The notes under the pieces were generated by a model that was not told the origin of the DNA, searched no databases, and was given only the letters and a program-made list of their open reading frames with translations. A DNA stretch of 46,433 bases, taken from positions 1-46,433 of the forward strand of contig NZ_BCVH01000030.1 of the NCBI RefSeq assembly GCF_001591645.1, given 5' to 3'. A program made the translations under genes and the position numbers. Positions 1 through 7,651 of this stretch are shown piece by piece (the stretch's first letter is position 1; each line of letters begins with the position of its first letter). The stretch is from Robertmurraya korlensis NBRC 107688. Lineage in GTDB: Bacteria > Bacillota > Bacilli > Bacillales > Cytobacillaceae.

Positions 1-10
1 AGGCACCTAA

Positions 11-40
11 AAAAAGAGTAGTCGTTTGACTACTCTTTTT
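11..40. terminator. Bidirectional intrinsic terminator
   Basis: A 13-bp stem (11-23 with 28-40) closes a GTTT loop and has A and T runs on its flanks, so it can work on either strand. The gene it serves on the plus strand lies outside the window. Confidence 0.75.
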
Positions 41-72
41 TATGAAGAAAAATTAGTTAGTTCTCCTGTTAG

Positions 73-97
73 AAAAAACCACCTAGAGTGGTTTTTT
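73..97 (-). terminator. Terminator of the 52-aa gene
   Basis: A 10-bp stem (73-82 with 88-97) with a 5-nt loop. On the minus strand it ends in a T run and it overlaps the stop codon of the small gene at 96-254. Confidence 0.7.
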
Positions 98-254
98 AAC
101 CCTGCATGGAGCCTGCCTCTCGGGAAGTCATTGCACCTTTTCCCTGATTTACATCTTTTTGTATTTCATCTTTGACTTTTTGTGGGTTGGTACCAGCATA
201 CTCTGGTTTCATAATCGAATCAAAATTCTTTTTCGATTGTGGATTCTGTTGCAT
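96..254 (-). CDS. Small hydrophilic protein, 52 aa, possibly spore-related
   Basis: I do not recognise this gene with certainty. The ATG at 254 follows a strong AAGGAGGAG ribosome binding site with suitable spacing, and the frame runs 52 codons to a TAA that lies in a terminator stem, so it looks like a real short gene. The product begins MQQNPQSKKN, is rich in Gln, Lys, Asn and Gly, has no Cys, no Trp and no membrane segment, and ends in a Gly/Ser/Met-rich tail. Composition and the spore gene 1.3 kb away suggest a small spore or stress protein. That role is inference only. Confidence 0.6.
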   Translation of the reverse strand: MQQNPQSKKNFDSIMKPEYAGTNPQKVKDEIQKDVNQGKGAMTSREAGSMQG

Positions 255-324
255 CTAACTCCTCCTTAATGTGTTTCTTTCCCACTTATAGTGTATACAA
301 ATAGAGGTTTAGTAAGTCATTACA

Positions 325-355
325 AAAGAAGAGCCCTTTTAAAACAGGGCTCCTC
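325..355 (-). terminator. Terminator of the CaCA exchanger gene
   Basis: GAGCCC at 331-336 pairs with GGGCTC at 347-352, with an inner TTTT/AAAA extension. On the minus strand a T-rich tract follows. It sits about 50 bp past the stop of the exchanger gene. Confidence 0.7.
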
Positions 356-402
356 TATCTTTGTTTTCTATTTCTGCTGACATCCTTGCTACCTAAACTT
401 CA

Positions 403-1368
403 CTAATTCCTCATTATAATATAGGTCATATATACGATATAAGAAACAGCAAGAAAGATACCCTCAAATTTCCCGATACGGGAATTAGTCCTAGAAAAAA
501 TAAGGAGTACAATTGTTAGGATCATCATGAGTACGACATCAATAAAGATTTTTGGATCAACAGCTAATGGGGAAATCACTGATGCAGCTCCAAGAACAAA
601 TAGGATATTAAAAATGTTACTACCGACTATGTTTCCAAGCGCAATTTCACTTTGTTTCTTGATGGCCGCTGTAATGGATGTAATAAGCTCCGGTAATGAT
701 GTTCCAATGGCCACAATGGTTAATCCGACTAATGTCTCACTCATGCCAAAGGAATAGGCAATATCAATTGCATTGTTTACCGTTAAATCACCACCAAAAA
801 TTATGGCTGCCAGTCCTCCAATCGTAAATAGAATGTTCTTTCCCCAAGAAGGTTTCTCAGCTGTGACAGATTCTTTCATTAGTTGATCGCGACTATGTCT
901 AGCCACTTCAAATATATAATACAAGAAGACTGCAAAGAAGAGTAAGAATATTAATCCATCACTTCTAGTGATAAAATTCGCACTTAACGATTGAAGATGT
1001 ATATCACTTATTAAAATTAACAAGGCAGTACTTGCTAATAAGGTAAATGGAATTTCTTTTCGAATGGTTTCATTTGCAACTTTTAGTGGATTCAGTATTG
1101 CGGTTAAGCCGACTACGAAAGTGATATTGAAAATATTACTTCCTACTACATTCCCAATTGCGACTCCAGCGTTTTCCTCAAGGGCAGCAACAATACTTAC
1201 CGTAGCTTCTGGAGAACTTGTTCCGAAAGCGACTATAGTTAAACCAATTAATAAGGGAGAAACATGGAGTGCCTGTGCGATTTTAGATGCACCTTCGACA
1301 AAGAAGTCTGCCCCTTTAATCAATAATGCAAAGCCTACAATTAATAATAAGTAAGCGATCTTGTTCAC
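403..1368 (-). CDS. CaCA-family Na+/Ca2+ (cation) antiporter, YrbG-like
   Basis: A 321-aa integral membrane exchanger of the calcium/cation antiporter family, expected to move Ca2+ or another cation out against Na+ or H+. The protein is two inverted halves of about five helices. Each half carries the alpha-repeat signature: GTSSPE followed by GNVVGSNIFN near residues 49-83, and GTSLPEL followed by GNIVGSNIFN near 222-258. The two acidic residues are the family's ion-binding Glu pair. The length fits the bacterial YrbG group. The start is GTG at 1368; the AAAGGG just upstream almost touches it, which is poor spacing, but no other start fits. It is transcribed alone and has its own terminator. 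The true ion cannot be read from the sequence. Confidence 0.9.
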   Translation of the reverse strand: MNKIAYLLLIVGFALLIKGADFFVEGASKIAQALHVSPLLIGLTIVAFGTSSPEATVSIVAALEENAGVAIGNVVGSNIFNITFVVGLTAILNPLKVANETIRKEIPFTLLASTALLILISDIHLQSLSANFITRSDGLIFLLFFAVFLYYIFEVARHSRDQLMKESVTAEKPSWGKNILFTIGGLAAIIFGGDLTVNNAIDIAYSFGMSETLVGLTIVAIGTSLPELITSITAAIKKQSEIALGNIVGSNIFNILFVLGAASVISPLAVDPKIFIDVVLMMILTIVLLIFSRTNSRIGKFEGIFLAVSYIVYMTYIIMRN

Positions 1369-1533
1369 CCCTTTATATAAAATCTGATAAGAATAGTCTA
1401 TAACATAAATTAGGAAATACTCAATAAAAGTGCATAAACCTGTATCTGTAAGACATGAGAAACGTGTCGAATATTTCCAAGGAAATTACGACTTATTTCC
1501 TCAAATACCTACAAGATGCCGGGAAAAGGAACA

Positions 1534-1572
1534 AAATAAATGGGAGAGGTAAGTTAAATTACCTCTCCCATT
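1534..1572 (-). terminator. Terminator of the SASP gene
   Basis: TGGGAGAGGTAA (1541-1552) pairs perfectly with TTACCTCTCCCA (1559-1570) around a 6-nt loop. The minus strand continues with a T-rich run. Confidence 0.8.
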
Positions 1573-1604
1573 GTATAAATAAAGGATATTTTAGGGTTAC
1601 TATA

Positions 1605-1817
1605 TTAGCGGAAGTTACCGCCCATTGATTGTTCAGCCATTTGCACCAGGCGCTTTGTGATCTCTCCACCTACAGACCCGTTTGCACGAGAAGTAGTTTC
1701 AGCTCCAAGGTTTACACCAAATTCACTAGCGATTTCATACTTCATTTGTTCAAGAGCTTGCTCTGCCCCAGGTACTAATAATTGATTAGAGTTATTTCCA
1801 CGGTTGTTTCTGTCCAT
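1605..1817 (-). CDS. Alpha/beta-type small acid-soluble spore protein
   Basis: A 70-aa DNA-binding spore protein that coats and protects spore DNA and is degraded at germination. The family marks are plain: [12 protein letters not shown] near the N terminus, the germination-protease site context [11 protein letters not shown] in the middle, and the DNA-binding segment ending [17 protein letters not shown]. Size and spacing match SspA/B/C/D proteins. A clean AAGGAGAG ribosome binding site precedes the ATG. Single-gene unit with its own terminator. Expression would be in the forespore under sigma G. This gene shows that the organism forms endospores. Which paralogue it is cannot be told. Confidence 0.95.
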   Translation of the reverse strand: MDRNNRGNNSNQLLVPGAEQALEQMKYEIASEFGVNLGAETTSRANGSVGGEITKRLVQMAEQSMGGNFR

Positions 1818-1849
1818 TTCAATCTCTCCTTTTCGTTAGTGTAGCTTTA

Positions 1850-1880
1850 TATTTTGCACCTTTTTAAAAAATATGCATTC
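1850..1880 (-). promoter_or_regulatory. Possible sigma-G-type promoter of the SASP gene
   Basis: On the minus strand GAATG (1880-1876) and CAAAATA (1856-1850) resemble the GNATR and CATNHTA boxes of sigma-G promoters, with a 19-bp gap that is one base long. Weak match, supported mainly by the gene it precedes. Confidence 0.3.
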
Positions 1881-1906
1881 ATTGATCATTTTTTTTTCGA
1901 AAAGGA

Positions 1907-1929
1907 AAAACACCCACAAAGGGTGTTTT
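1907..1929 (-). terminator. Terminator of the malic enzyme gene
   Basis: AAAACACCC (1907-1915) pairs with GGGTGTTTT (1921-1929) around ACAAA. On the minus strand it ends in TTTTTCC. It overlaps the stop codon of the malic enzyme gene. Confidence 0.75.
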
Positions 1930-3121
1930 ACGATACTGATACTGAACTTTTACTACTGTTCTGCTTAGTTGCGGCTGAAACCGCCTTAGCAACAAGCTTT
2001 GAGACTCTCTCATCAAGTGCTCTTGGTATTACATAATTAGGTTTTAATTCTTTCTCTGAAACAGCCTCTGCAATCGCGTAAGCGGCAGCAAGTTTCATCT
2101 CTGTTGTAATATCCGTTGCTTTCGCATCCATGGCGCCTCGGAAAATTCCAGGGAATGCGAGTAAATTGTTTACTTGGTTTGGATAATCTGATCGTCCCGT
2201 ACCTACTACAGCTGCACCAGCAGCAAGGGCTTCTTCAGGGTAAATTTCTGGGATTGGATTTGCCATCGCAAACACAATGGGATCCTTCGCCATTGATTGG
2301 ATATGTGTTGACTTCATCGCACCGGGGCCGGATACTCCAATAAACACATCGGCTCCATGAATCGCGTCTGCTAATGTTCCGCAAACTCTTTTCAGATTGG
2401 TTACTTCCGCCATCTCTTTTTGGGCGGAATTCATCCATTTTTCGCCTTTGCAAACGACACCTTCAAGGCTCACAAGTGTGATGTCTTTAAAGCCGGCTTG
2501 CATTAGCAGCTTTGCAATGGCAATTCCAGCTGCGCCTGCCCCGTTAATAACAATTTTAATACTTCGATGCTGCTTATTAACTACTTTAACAGCATTAATT
2601 AAGGCAGCTAGAACGACAATGGCGGTGCCATGCTGATCATCGTGAAAAATTGGAATATCCATTTCCTGTTTTAATCGTTCTTCAATTTCAAAGCAACGGG
2701 GAGCAGAAATATCCTCAAGATTCACTCCTCCAAAGCTTGGAGCGAGTGCCTTAATGATTCCGACGATCTCATCTACATTTTTCGTATCTAGGCAAAGTGG
2801 AAAGGCATCCACATTGGCAAACTTTTTAAAAAGAAGAGCTTTTCCTTCCATGACAGGGAGGGCAGCCTTTGGTCCGATATCACCCAAACCTAAAACAGCT
2901 GTTCCATCTGACACGATGGCAACCATATTTCCTCTGGATGTTAACACGTCAACCTGTTCTGGGTTCTCTACAATCGCTTTACATACGTCTGCTACTCCAG
3001 GTGTATATACGAGACTAAGTTGTTCCTCTGTTGTTACATCTATCTTGCTGACAATCTCAATTTTCCCCACATGTTCTTTATGAAGTTTAATTGCTTCCTC
3101 TTTTAGATTGCTTTTTATCAA
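1928..3121 (-). CDS. NAD(P)-dependent malic enzyme (oxaloacetate-decarboxylating)
   Basis: Cytosolic enzyme converting malate to pyruvate and CO2 with NAD+ or NADP+. At 397 aa it is of the short bacterial type like B. subtilis YtsJ. Visible marks are the catalytic Tyr region SLVYTPGVADV near residue 38, the Lys in ALLFKKF near 95, the metal-binding run ending FHDDQHGTA near 160, and the Rossmann motif GAGAAGIAIA near 195. The start is TTG at 3121 with AAAGGGG nine bases upstream. It lies on the same strand behind the DctR/DctS genes but beyond a terminator, and it has its own cre-like site at 3138-3152. The context, a C4-dicarboxylate sensor and symporter, says that imported malate is routed to pyruvate. 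Cofactor choice is not settled by sequence. Confidence 0.93.
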   Translation of the reverse strand: MIKSNLKEEAIKLHKEHVGKIEIVSKIDVTTEEQLSLVYTPGVADVCKAIVENPEQVDVLTSRGNMVAIVSDGTAVLGLGDIGPKAALPVMEGKALLFKKFANVDAFPLCLDTKNVDEIVGIIKALAPSFGGVNLEDISAPRCFEIEERLKQEMDIPIFHDDQHGTAIVVLAALINAVKVVNKQHRSIKIVINGAGAAGIAIAKLLMQAGFKDITLVSLEGVVCKGEKWMNSAQKEMAEVTNLKRVCGTLADAIHGADVFIGVSGPGAMKSTHIQSMAKDPIVFAMANPIPEIYPEEALAAGAAVVGTGRSDYPNQVNNLLAFPGIFRGAMDAKATDITTEMKLAAAYAIAEAVSEKELKPNYVIPRALDERVSKLVAKAVSAATKQNSSKSSVSVS

Positions 3122-3137
3122 TTCAATCTACCCCTTT

Positions 3138-3152
3138 GGAAATCGCTTTCAA
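3138..3152 (-). promoter_or_regulatory. CcpA cre-like site, malic enzyme
   Basis: The minus strand reads TTGAAAGCGATTTCC, which fits the cre consensus WTGNAANCGNWNNCW except for the last base. It lies 17 bp before the TTG start, where bound CcpA would block transcription. Confidence 0.55.
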
Positions 3153-3226
3153 TCACTATTACATCGTAAAGAAAATAGTTGGGGTTTAATAGATTTTGTA
3201 ATTATACAACTTTATTAAATTAAAAA

Positions 3227-3263
3227 AAGTGGATATGTACTTTTTAAAGGTACATGTCCACTT
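3227..3263 (-). terminator. Terminator of the dctS-dctR-like operon
   Basis: Arms at 3228-3240 and 3250-3263 pair with one mismatch and are followed on the minus strand by a run of Ts. The stem includes the last codons of the response regulator, so coding sequence and terminator are shared. Confidence 0.75.
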
Positions 3264-3957
3264 GGTTTAGTTTTTCTAATCGAAGAGTATATAAATATAC
3301 CGGTCTACCAATTCCATAAGTCAATGATTCTTTGAGAACACCAAGTTGGGTTAAAAACTTTAAATACTTCCGTACGGATACTCGTGATATATACGTACTT
3401 TCCGAAATGTCATCGGTAGAGAATGGGTTATTTCCTTTTGCTTTTATTACATCTATTACGACTTGAAGAGTACTGCTTGTTAACCCTTTAGGTAAATCAA
3501 TAATCGGATCTTCTATTTGATTTTGTTCGGTACTCAGAACTCTATCATCAAGATCTTGTTGCTTAAGTACGGGGTTATCCGCAAAGAACATGTACTTATT
3601 TTGAAACGTTAGCAATGCGTGTTTAAATCGTTCAAACTCAAACGGTTTAATTAAATAGTCAACTGCACCAAGCCTGAGAGCCGTTTGGACTTTATCCTTT
3701 TCTCCGGCAGCTGTAATGAGGATCACATCAATTTCTAGGTGATGGTCTCTTATATATTTTAACAGTACAAGTCCGCTTTCTCCTGGCATATAGACATCCA
3801 GTAAAATAAGCTCAATCGCTTCCTTTTCAAGGAATGTAATGGCGTCTTTTACATTATGAACAAGACCAGAGAGGTGAAATCCTTTCATATCTTGGAGATA
3901 ACGTTTATTAATTTCAGCCACCATCGGGTCATCTTCGACAATTAAAACCTTAATCAC
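3244..3957 (-). CDS. DctR/CitB-family response regulator
   Basis: A 237-aa transcription regulator that acts on phosphorylation by the neighbouring kinase. The receiver domain fills residues 1-120: acidic pocket VEDD near residue 8, phospho-acceptor Asp in LILLDVYMPG near 54, Thr in LITAAG near 82 and Lys in YLIKPF near 104. The C-terminal half has the winged-helix DNA-binding region of the CitB/DcuR/DctR group (SSTLQVVIDVIKAKG onward). The GTG start overlaps the kinase stop by 4 bp (GTGA), showing translational coupling. By family and context it should activate the divergent dicarboxylate symporter, and perhaps malic enzyme, when C4-dicarboxylates are present outside. The binding site is not identified. 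Confidence 0.9.
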   Translation of the reverse strand: MIKVLIVEDDPMVAEINKRYLQDMKGFHLSGLVHNVKDAITFLEKEAIELILLDVYMPGESGLVLLKYIRDHHLEIDVILITAAGEKDKVQTALRLGAVDYLIKPFEFERFKHALLTFQNKYMFFADNPVLKQQDLDDRVLSTEQNQIEDPIIDLPKGLTSSTLQVVIDVIKAKGNNPFSTDDISESTYISRVSVRKYLKFLTQLGVLKESLTYGIGRPVYLYTLRLEKLNQVDMYL

Positions 3958-5561
3958 AATTCCACCTCTTTGCTTTTATAAGGGATGTTTATATAAAAAT
4001 TGGTTCCTAACATCCATTTTGAGTCCATTTGGAGTTCGCCGCCTAGTGTCTGAATGCTTTTTTCTACTAAGGCAAGTCCATAGCCACGGTTGTCTCCTTT
4101 TGTGGAGTAGCCTTTTTCGAAAACTCTATTCTGTATTTCTTCAGGCATTCCTGGTCCGGAATCGAACACTTCCATGTCTAGCCATTCCCCGTCATAACTG
4201 AAGCTTACTTCAAGTGTTTTCTCTTCACTATGAGCCATTGCCTCAATGGCATTATCGATGACATTACCAAGAATGGTAATCAGCTCATGTGTCGTTTTTT
4301 GATCGGCTGGTTCAGGAATAACGGTCTTGGTATCAATGGTTAGATCCACGTTTTGCTCCCTAGCATAACTCAATTTCCCCATAATAAATCCTCCGAGGGC
4401 GGGGTCTTTGAAATGTTCGGTGATGTTTCCGAATTCTTGATTACGATATTTGACTAAGGTGCGAATATAGTCTGTGAGTTGCCGGTAAGACTTTAACTCT
4501 ATCATTCCTCTAATGACATGAAGTCTGTTCATAAATTCATGTGACTGGGCACGAAGAGCATCCGTATACGCTCTGACACCTGTTAATTGTTCTGCGAGCT
4601 GATTGACTTCGGTTTTATCACGGAAGGTGGAAATGGCTCCGACTACTTCTCCATTAACCACAAGTGGGACTCGATTGACGAGAATTGAGACACCGTTAAT
4701 GTTCTGCTCTTCATCTAGCTCAGGCACACCTGTCTGTAGCACGCGATCCAATCCAGTGGAGGGCATATACTCATGAATGTTCATACCGACTGGATGGGAG
4801 TCTAGGCCGGCTTTTTGAAAAATCAGAAGGGCTGATTTATTAACGAGAGTGATGATTGAGTGATGATCAACCGCTATAATTCCTTCATGTACCGATTGAA
4901 GCATCGTGCTTCTTTCCTCTAATATCTTTGCAATGGCAAAGGGCTCAAGCCCAAGCAGTGTTCTTTTAATATATCTTGCTAGTAAAATAGCTCCCATTAT
5001 GCCGACTAGTAAGCCGAAAAACGTTACAAGCAGGATGTTCCGATGGCTTCGTCCGAGTGCGGTTTCTACACTTTTTAGTGAAATTCCTACTGCTACTACT
5101 CCGATTTGTTCCTTATTTTTATTGTAAATAGGCGTAAATGCTCGTACTGATTCACCTAATGTCCCCTTTGAAATGGAAACATACTCTTTTCCTTTTAGAG
5201 CCTGCTTTTCATCTCCACCGACAAAAGGCTTCCCAATCTCCTCAGGGTTTGGATGTGTTCTCCGTACCCCATTCATATCCATCACGACAACGAACAGCAT
5301 CTCTGTGGCGGTTTGTATATCATTTGTATAGTCTTGAATCGAATTGGAGTATGTTCTGTTTTCTAATGCGTCTATCACTATATGAGACTTTGAAACGGTT
5401 CTCGCGACGATCCTTGCTTTTTCCTCTGAATTGGCTTGTATGCTTTTACTAACTGAATGGCTTATTAAAAGGTCAGTGATCATCAATGAAATAAGAACCA
5501 CAAGACAGACAAGGAATATGATCACTGTACTAAGCTTAAAACGAAAATTCTGTATACGCAC
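3954..5561 (-). CDS. DctS/CitA-family sensor histidine kinase
   Basis: Membrane-bound sensor of external C4-dicarboxylates or citrate-like acids. About 535 aa: TM1 near residues 10-32, an extracytoplasmic CACHE/PDC-type sensor domain to about 165, TM2 near 175-195, a cytoplasmic PAS domain near 215-320, the phospho-acceptor His at about 341 in QSHEFMNRLH (the Spo0B-like dimer domain typical of CitA/DcuS/DctS), then an ATPase domain with the N box GNVIDNAIEA and G box DSGPGMP. I place the start at GTG 5561, which has GGAGGT 7 bp upstream. A longer frame from GTG 5603 adds 14 residues but has no comparable ribosome site. Coupled to the response regulator. Confidence 0.9.
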   Translation of the reverse strand: MRIQNFRFKLSTVIIFLVCLVVLISLMITDLLISHSVSKSIQANSEEKARIVARTVSKSHIVIDALENRTYSNSIQDYTNDIQTATEMLFVVVMDMNGVRRTHPNPEEIGKPFVGGDEKQALKGKEYVSISKGTLGESVRAFTPIYNKNKEQIGVVAVGISLKSVETALGRSHRNILLVTFFGLLVGIMGAILLARYIKRTLLGLEPFAIAKILEERSTMLQSVHEGIIAVDHHSIITLVNKSALLIFQKAGLDSHPVGMNIHEYMPSTGLDRVLQTGVPELDEEQNINGVSILVNRVPLVVNGEVVGAISTFRDKTEVNQLAEQLTGVRAYTDALRAQSHEFMNRLHVIRGMIELKSYRQLTDYIRTLVKYRNQEFGNITEHFKDPALGGFIMGKLSYAREQNVDLTIDTKTVIPEPADQKTTHELITILGNVIDNAIEAMAHSEEKTLEVSFSYDGEWLDMEVFDSGPGMPEEIQNRVFEKGYSTKGDNRGYGLALVEKSIQTLGGELQMDSKWMLGTNFYINIPYKSKEVEL

Positions 5562-5609
5562 CTGACTACCTCCAGACCCAAGGACAAGTTGTTTATGTTT
5601 CACTATAGA

Positions 5610-5624
5610 ATGAAATCGCTTTAA
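5610..5624. promoter_or_regulatory. Cre-like site upstream of the sensor kinase gene
   Basis: ATGAAATCGCTTTAA matches the cre consensus except that position 14 is A instead of C. It lies about 50 bp before the kinase start in the shared divergent region, so it may limit kinase expression on good carbon sources. Confidence 0.4.
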
Positions 5625-5762
5625 AATAAAGCATTAGTTTTTAGGTGAGTGGATTTCATTATCTCATTTTCATGTTACTTACATTAATTACAAAAAGGTT
5701 TTATAAGTTTTATTAACTATTCTTAGTTTTCACAAAATTGTAACATGTGATTATTCAAGTCG

Positions 5763-5777
5763 ATGAAATCGTTTACA
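5763..5777 (+). promoter_or_regulatory. CcpA cre site, dicarboxylate symporter
   Basis: ATGAAATCGTTTACA is a full match to WTGNAANCGNWNNCW. It lies 26 bp before the symporter start codon, close to the expected promoter or transcription start, which implies carbon catabolite repression of the symporter. Confidence 0.65.
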
Positions 5778-5802
5778 ATAACTTTTTACAGGGGGAGACC
5801 AC

Positions 5803-7065
5803 ATGAGAATTAATTTTAAGAGTCTTACTACTCAAGTAATATTAGGTATTATCTTGGGGATAACTGTCGGTTTTGTGTTTCCGGAAATTGGGTCACAGTT
5901 AAAGGTCATTGCTGATATATTTATTAAACTAGTTAAAATGGTCATTGCACCAATTATTTTCTTAACAATTGTCATCGGTATTGCGGGAATGGGAGATTTA
6001 AAGAAGGTTGGTAAAATTGGTGGGAAAGCTCTCTTATATTTTGAAATTGTTTCGACGATTGCCTTAGCGATTGGAATTATTGTGGCAAATGTCATTAAAG
6101 CTGGTAAAGGAATTGATGCGGAGGCAGGGAAGGGAGACATCTCCCAGTATACCAAGGCAGCGGAGGAAACGAGTCACGGATTCATGGACTTTGTTGTTTC
6201 CATTATTCCTGATAGCTTTATCGGTGCGTTTGCGAATGGGGAGCTGCTGCCGGTTCTTTTATTAGCTTGTATGTTTGGGATTTCGCTAGCTCACCTAGGG
6301 AAGAAAGGGAAGCCAGTTATTGAGTTTTTTGAAAAGATTACAGAGGTGTTCTTCGGCATTGTTAATATCATTATGCGTGTTTCACCATTCGCCGCTTTTG
6401 GCGCGATGGCGTATACGATTGGTGAATTCGGTATCGGCTCACTTGTTTACCTTGGAAAGCTGATGGGATCGGTTTATATCACAATGGCTCTGTTTATTGT
6501 TCTTGTTCTTGGCGGAATTGCCAAAATGTACGGTTTCAGTATCTTTAAGTTTATAGCTTACATTAAAGAAGAAATTCTTCTCGTTATTGGAACGTCATCT
6601 TCTGAAGCAGCTCTTCCTAAAATGATGGAAAAGCTTGAGAAGTATGGTTGTTCAAAGCCAGTAGTAGGACTCGTACTTCCAACTGGGTATTCCTTTAACT
6701 TAGATGGAACATCGATATATCTATCAATGGCAGCGTTATTTATCGCTCAGGCCTATGGGATAGACTTAAGCATTTGGCAGCAGTTGACCCTTTTAGGAGT
6801 ATTGATGCTCACGTCCAAAGGAGCAGCAGGTGTTACCGGTTCAGGATTTGTGACGTTAGCAGCGACACTTGCTGTTTTCCCTTCCATCCCGGTAGAAGGT
6901 ATGGCGCTCATTCTTGGTGTTGACCGGTTTATGTCAGAAGCACGTGCTATCACGAATCTTATTGGTAACGGTGTGGCAACGGTTGTGATTTCCAAGACTG
7001 AAGGGGAATTCAAACCAGTACAAGAGGTGGGAGCCAAGGTAGACAAAAAAGAAATAACTGCTTGA
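5803..7065 (+). CDS. dctP: DctA/DctP-type C4-dicarboxylate:cation symporter (DAACS family)
   Basis: A 420-aa membrane symporter expected to import succinate, fumarate and malate with H+ or Na+. Family marks are the re-entrant loop with the Ser-rich run VIGTSSSEAALPKM near residue 265, the unwound helix motif LPTGYSFNLDGTSIY near 292-306, the second hairpin TSKGAAGVTGSGF near 345, and the substrate-binding Asp/Arg region LGVDRFMSEARAITN near 371-385. It is the dicarboxylate rather than Glu/Asp branch by context: it is divergent from a DctS/DctR-like pair and linked to malic enzyme. ATG follows a GGGGGAG ribosome site. A strong cre site lies upstream and a terminator follows at once, so this is a single-gene unit. 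Confidence 0.9.
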   Translation: MRINFKSLTTQVILGIILGITVGFVFPEIGSQLKVIADIFIKLVKMVIAPIIFLTIVIGIAGMGDLKKVGKIGGKALLYFEIVSTIALAIGIIVANVIKAGKGIDAEAGKGDISQYTKAAEETSHGFMDFVVSIIPDSFIGAFANGELLPVLLLACMFGISLAHLGKKGKPVIEFFEKITEVFFGIVNIIMRVSPFAAFGAMAYTIGEFGIGSLVYLGKLMGSVYITMALFIVLVLGGIAKMYGFSIFKFIAYIKEEILLVIGTSSSEAALPKMMEKLEKYGCSKPVVGLVLPTGYSFNLDGTSIYLSMAALFIAQAYGIDLSIWQQLTLLGVLMLTSKGAAGVTGSGFVTLAATLAVFPSIPVEGMALILGVDRFMSEARAITNLIGNGVATVVISKTEGEFKPVQEVGAKVDKKEITA

Positions 7066-7072
7066 TAATAGG

Positions 7073-7100
7073 AAGCTGACTCCATTCGAGTCAGCTTTTC
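7073..7100 (+). terminator. Terminator of the symporter gene
   Basis: AAGCTGACTC (7073-7082) pairs perfectly with GAGTCAGCTT (7088-7097), loop CATTC, followed by Ts. Confidence 0.85.
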
Positions 7101-7206
7101 TGTTGTAGGGGAACAAAATCTTCGTGGTAAAGGCGTTCACCCATACCGAGTAGGCTAGCGTCGCATATCCTTTTATTGTATTAAATACAATAGAGGAGGA
7201 ATTACC

Positions 7207-7467
7207 TTGAATAATGAGTATCAAATGGTAACACCTGTCCAGGCATACGGAAATGATCTAAGAATTTTCCCTGGCTATGGTTATGGAAGAAGACCATGGG
7301 GTAGACCAGGTTTCGGTCGACCTGGCTTTGGCGGCTTTGGCCTTGGTTTATTAGGTGGTCTGGCTGCAGGTGCATTACTGGCTCCAGGCTTTGGCTATGG
7401 GTATGCTTACCCTGCTCCTTATTATCCGCCTTATCCACCGTATCCGTATCCATATCCTTATTATTAA
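7207..7467 (+). CDS. Gly/Tyr/Pro-rich low-complexity protein, spore-coat-like
   Basis: An 86-aa protein starting at TTG 7207 behind AGAGGAGG. After a short ordinary head it is low complexity: GRPGFG-type repeats near residues 35-45, a Gly/Leu/Ala stretch that could insert into or lie on a membrane (GLGLLGGLAAGALLAPG), then a Tyr/Pro tail of PYPPYP type. No Cys. Such Tyr/Gly-rich small proteins are common among spore-coat and crust proteins of Bacillus, where Tyr can be cross-linked, but no homologue is recognised, so the role is inference. It has its own terminator and no operon partner. Confidence 0.7.
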   Translation: MNNEYQMVTPVQAYGNDLRIFPGYGYGRRPWGRPGFGRPGFGGFGLGLLGGLAAGALLAPGFGYGYAYPAPYYPPYPPYPYPYPYY

Positions 7468-7490
7468 TAAAGTAAATCGTCAACGTAGGA

Positions 7491-7517
7491 ACGGCTGTTT
7501 TTAAACAGCCGTTTTTA
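7491..7517 (+). terminator. Terminator of the Gly/Tyr-rich protein gene
   Basis: ACGGCTGTTT (7491-7500) pairs with AAACAGCCGT (7503-7512), followed by TTTT. Confidence 0.8.
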
Positions 7518-7651
7518 GTTAATAAATTCCCTCTGAGCGGAACCTTCCTTTATTTACTCTTTCTTTCTACCTAAAATCCCCTCATTCTAAATAGATACAT
7601 ATTCTGGTATGATATGGATATCTGAAACTATAAATAGAGGAGGAATAGGGA

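Noticed and set aside
1369-1533. A regulatory RNA or small gene in the gap before the SASP terminator
   Set aside because: I see no frame with a ribosome site and no convincing fold in this AT-rich stretch.
5562-5603. Start of the DctS-like kinase at GTG 5603
   Set aside because: No good ribosome site there, while GTG 5561 has GGAGGT at ideal spacing.
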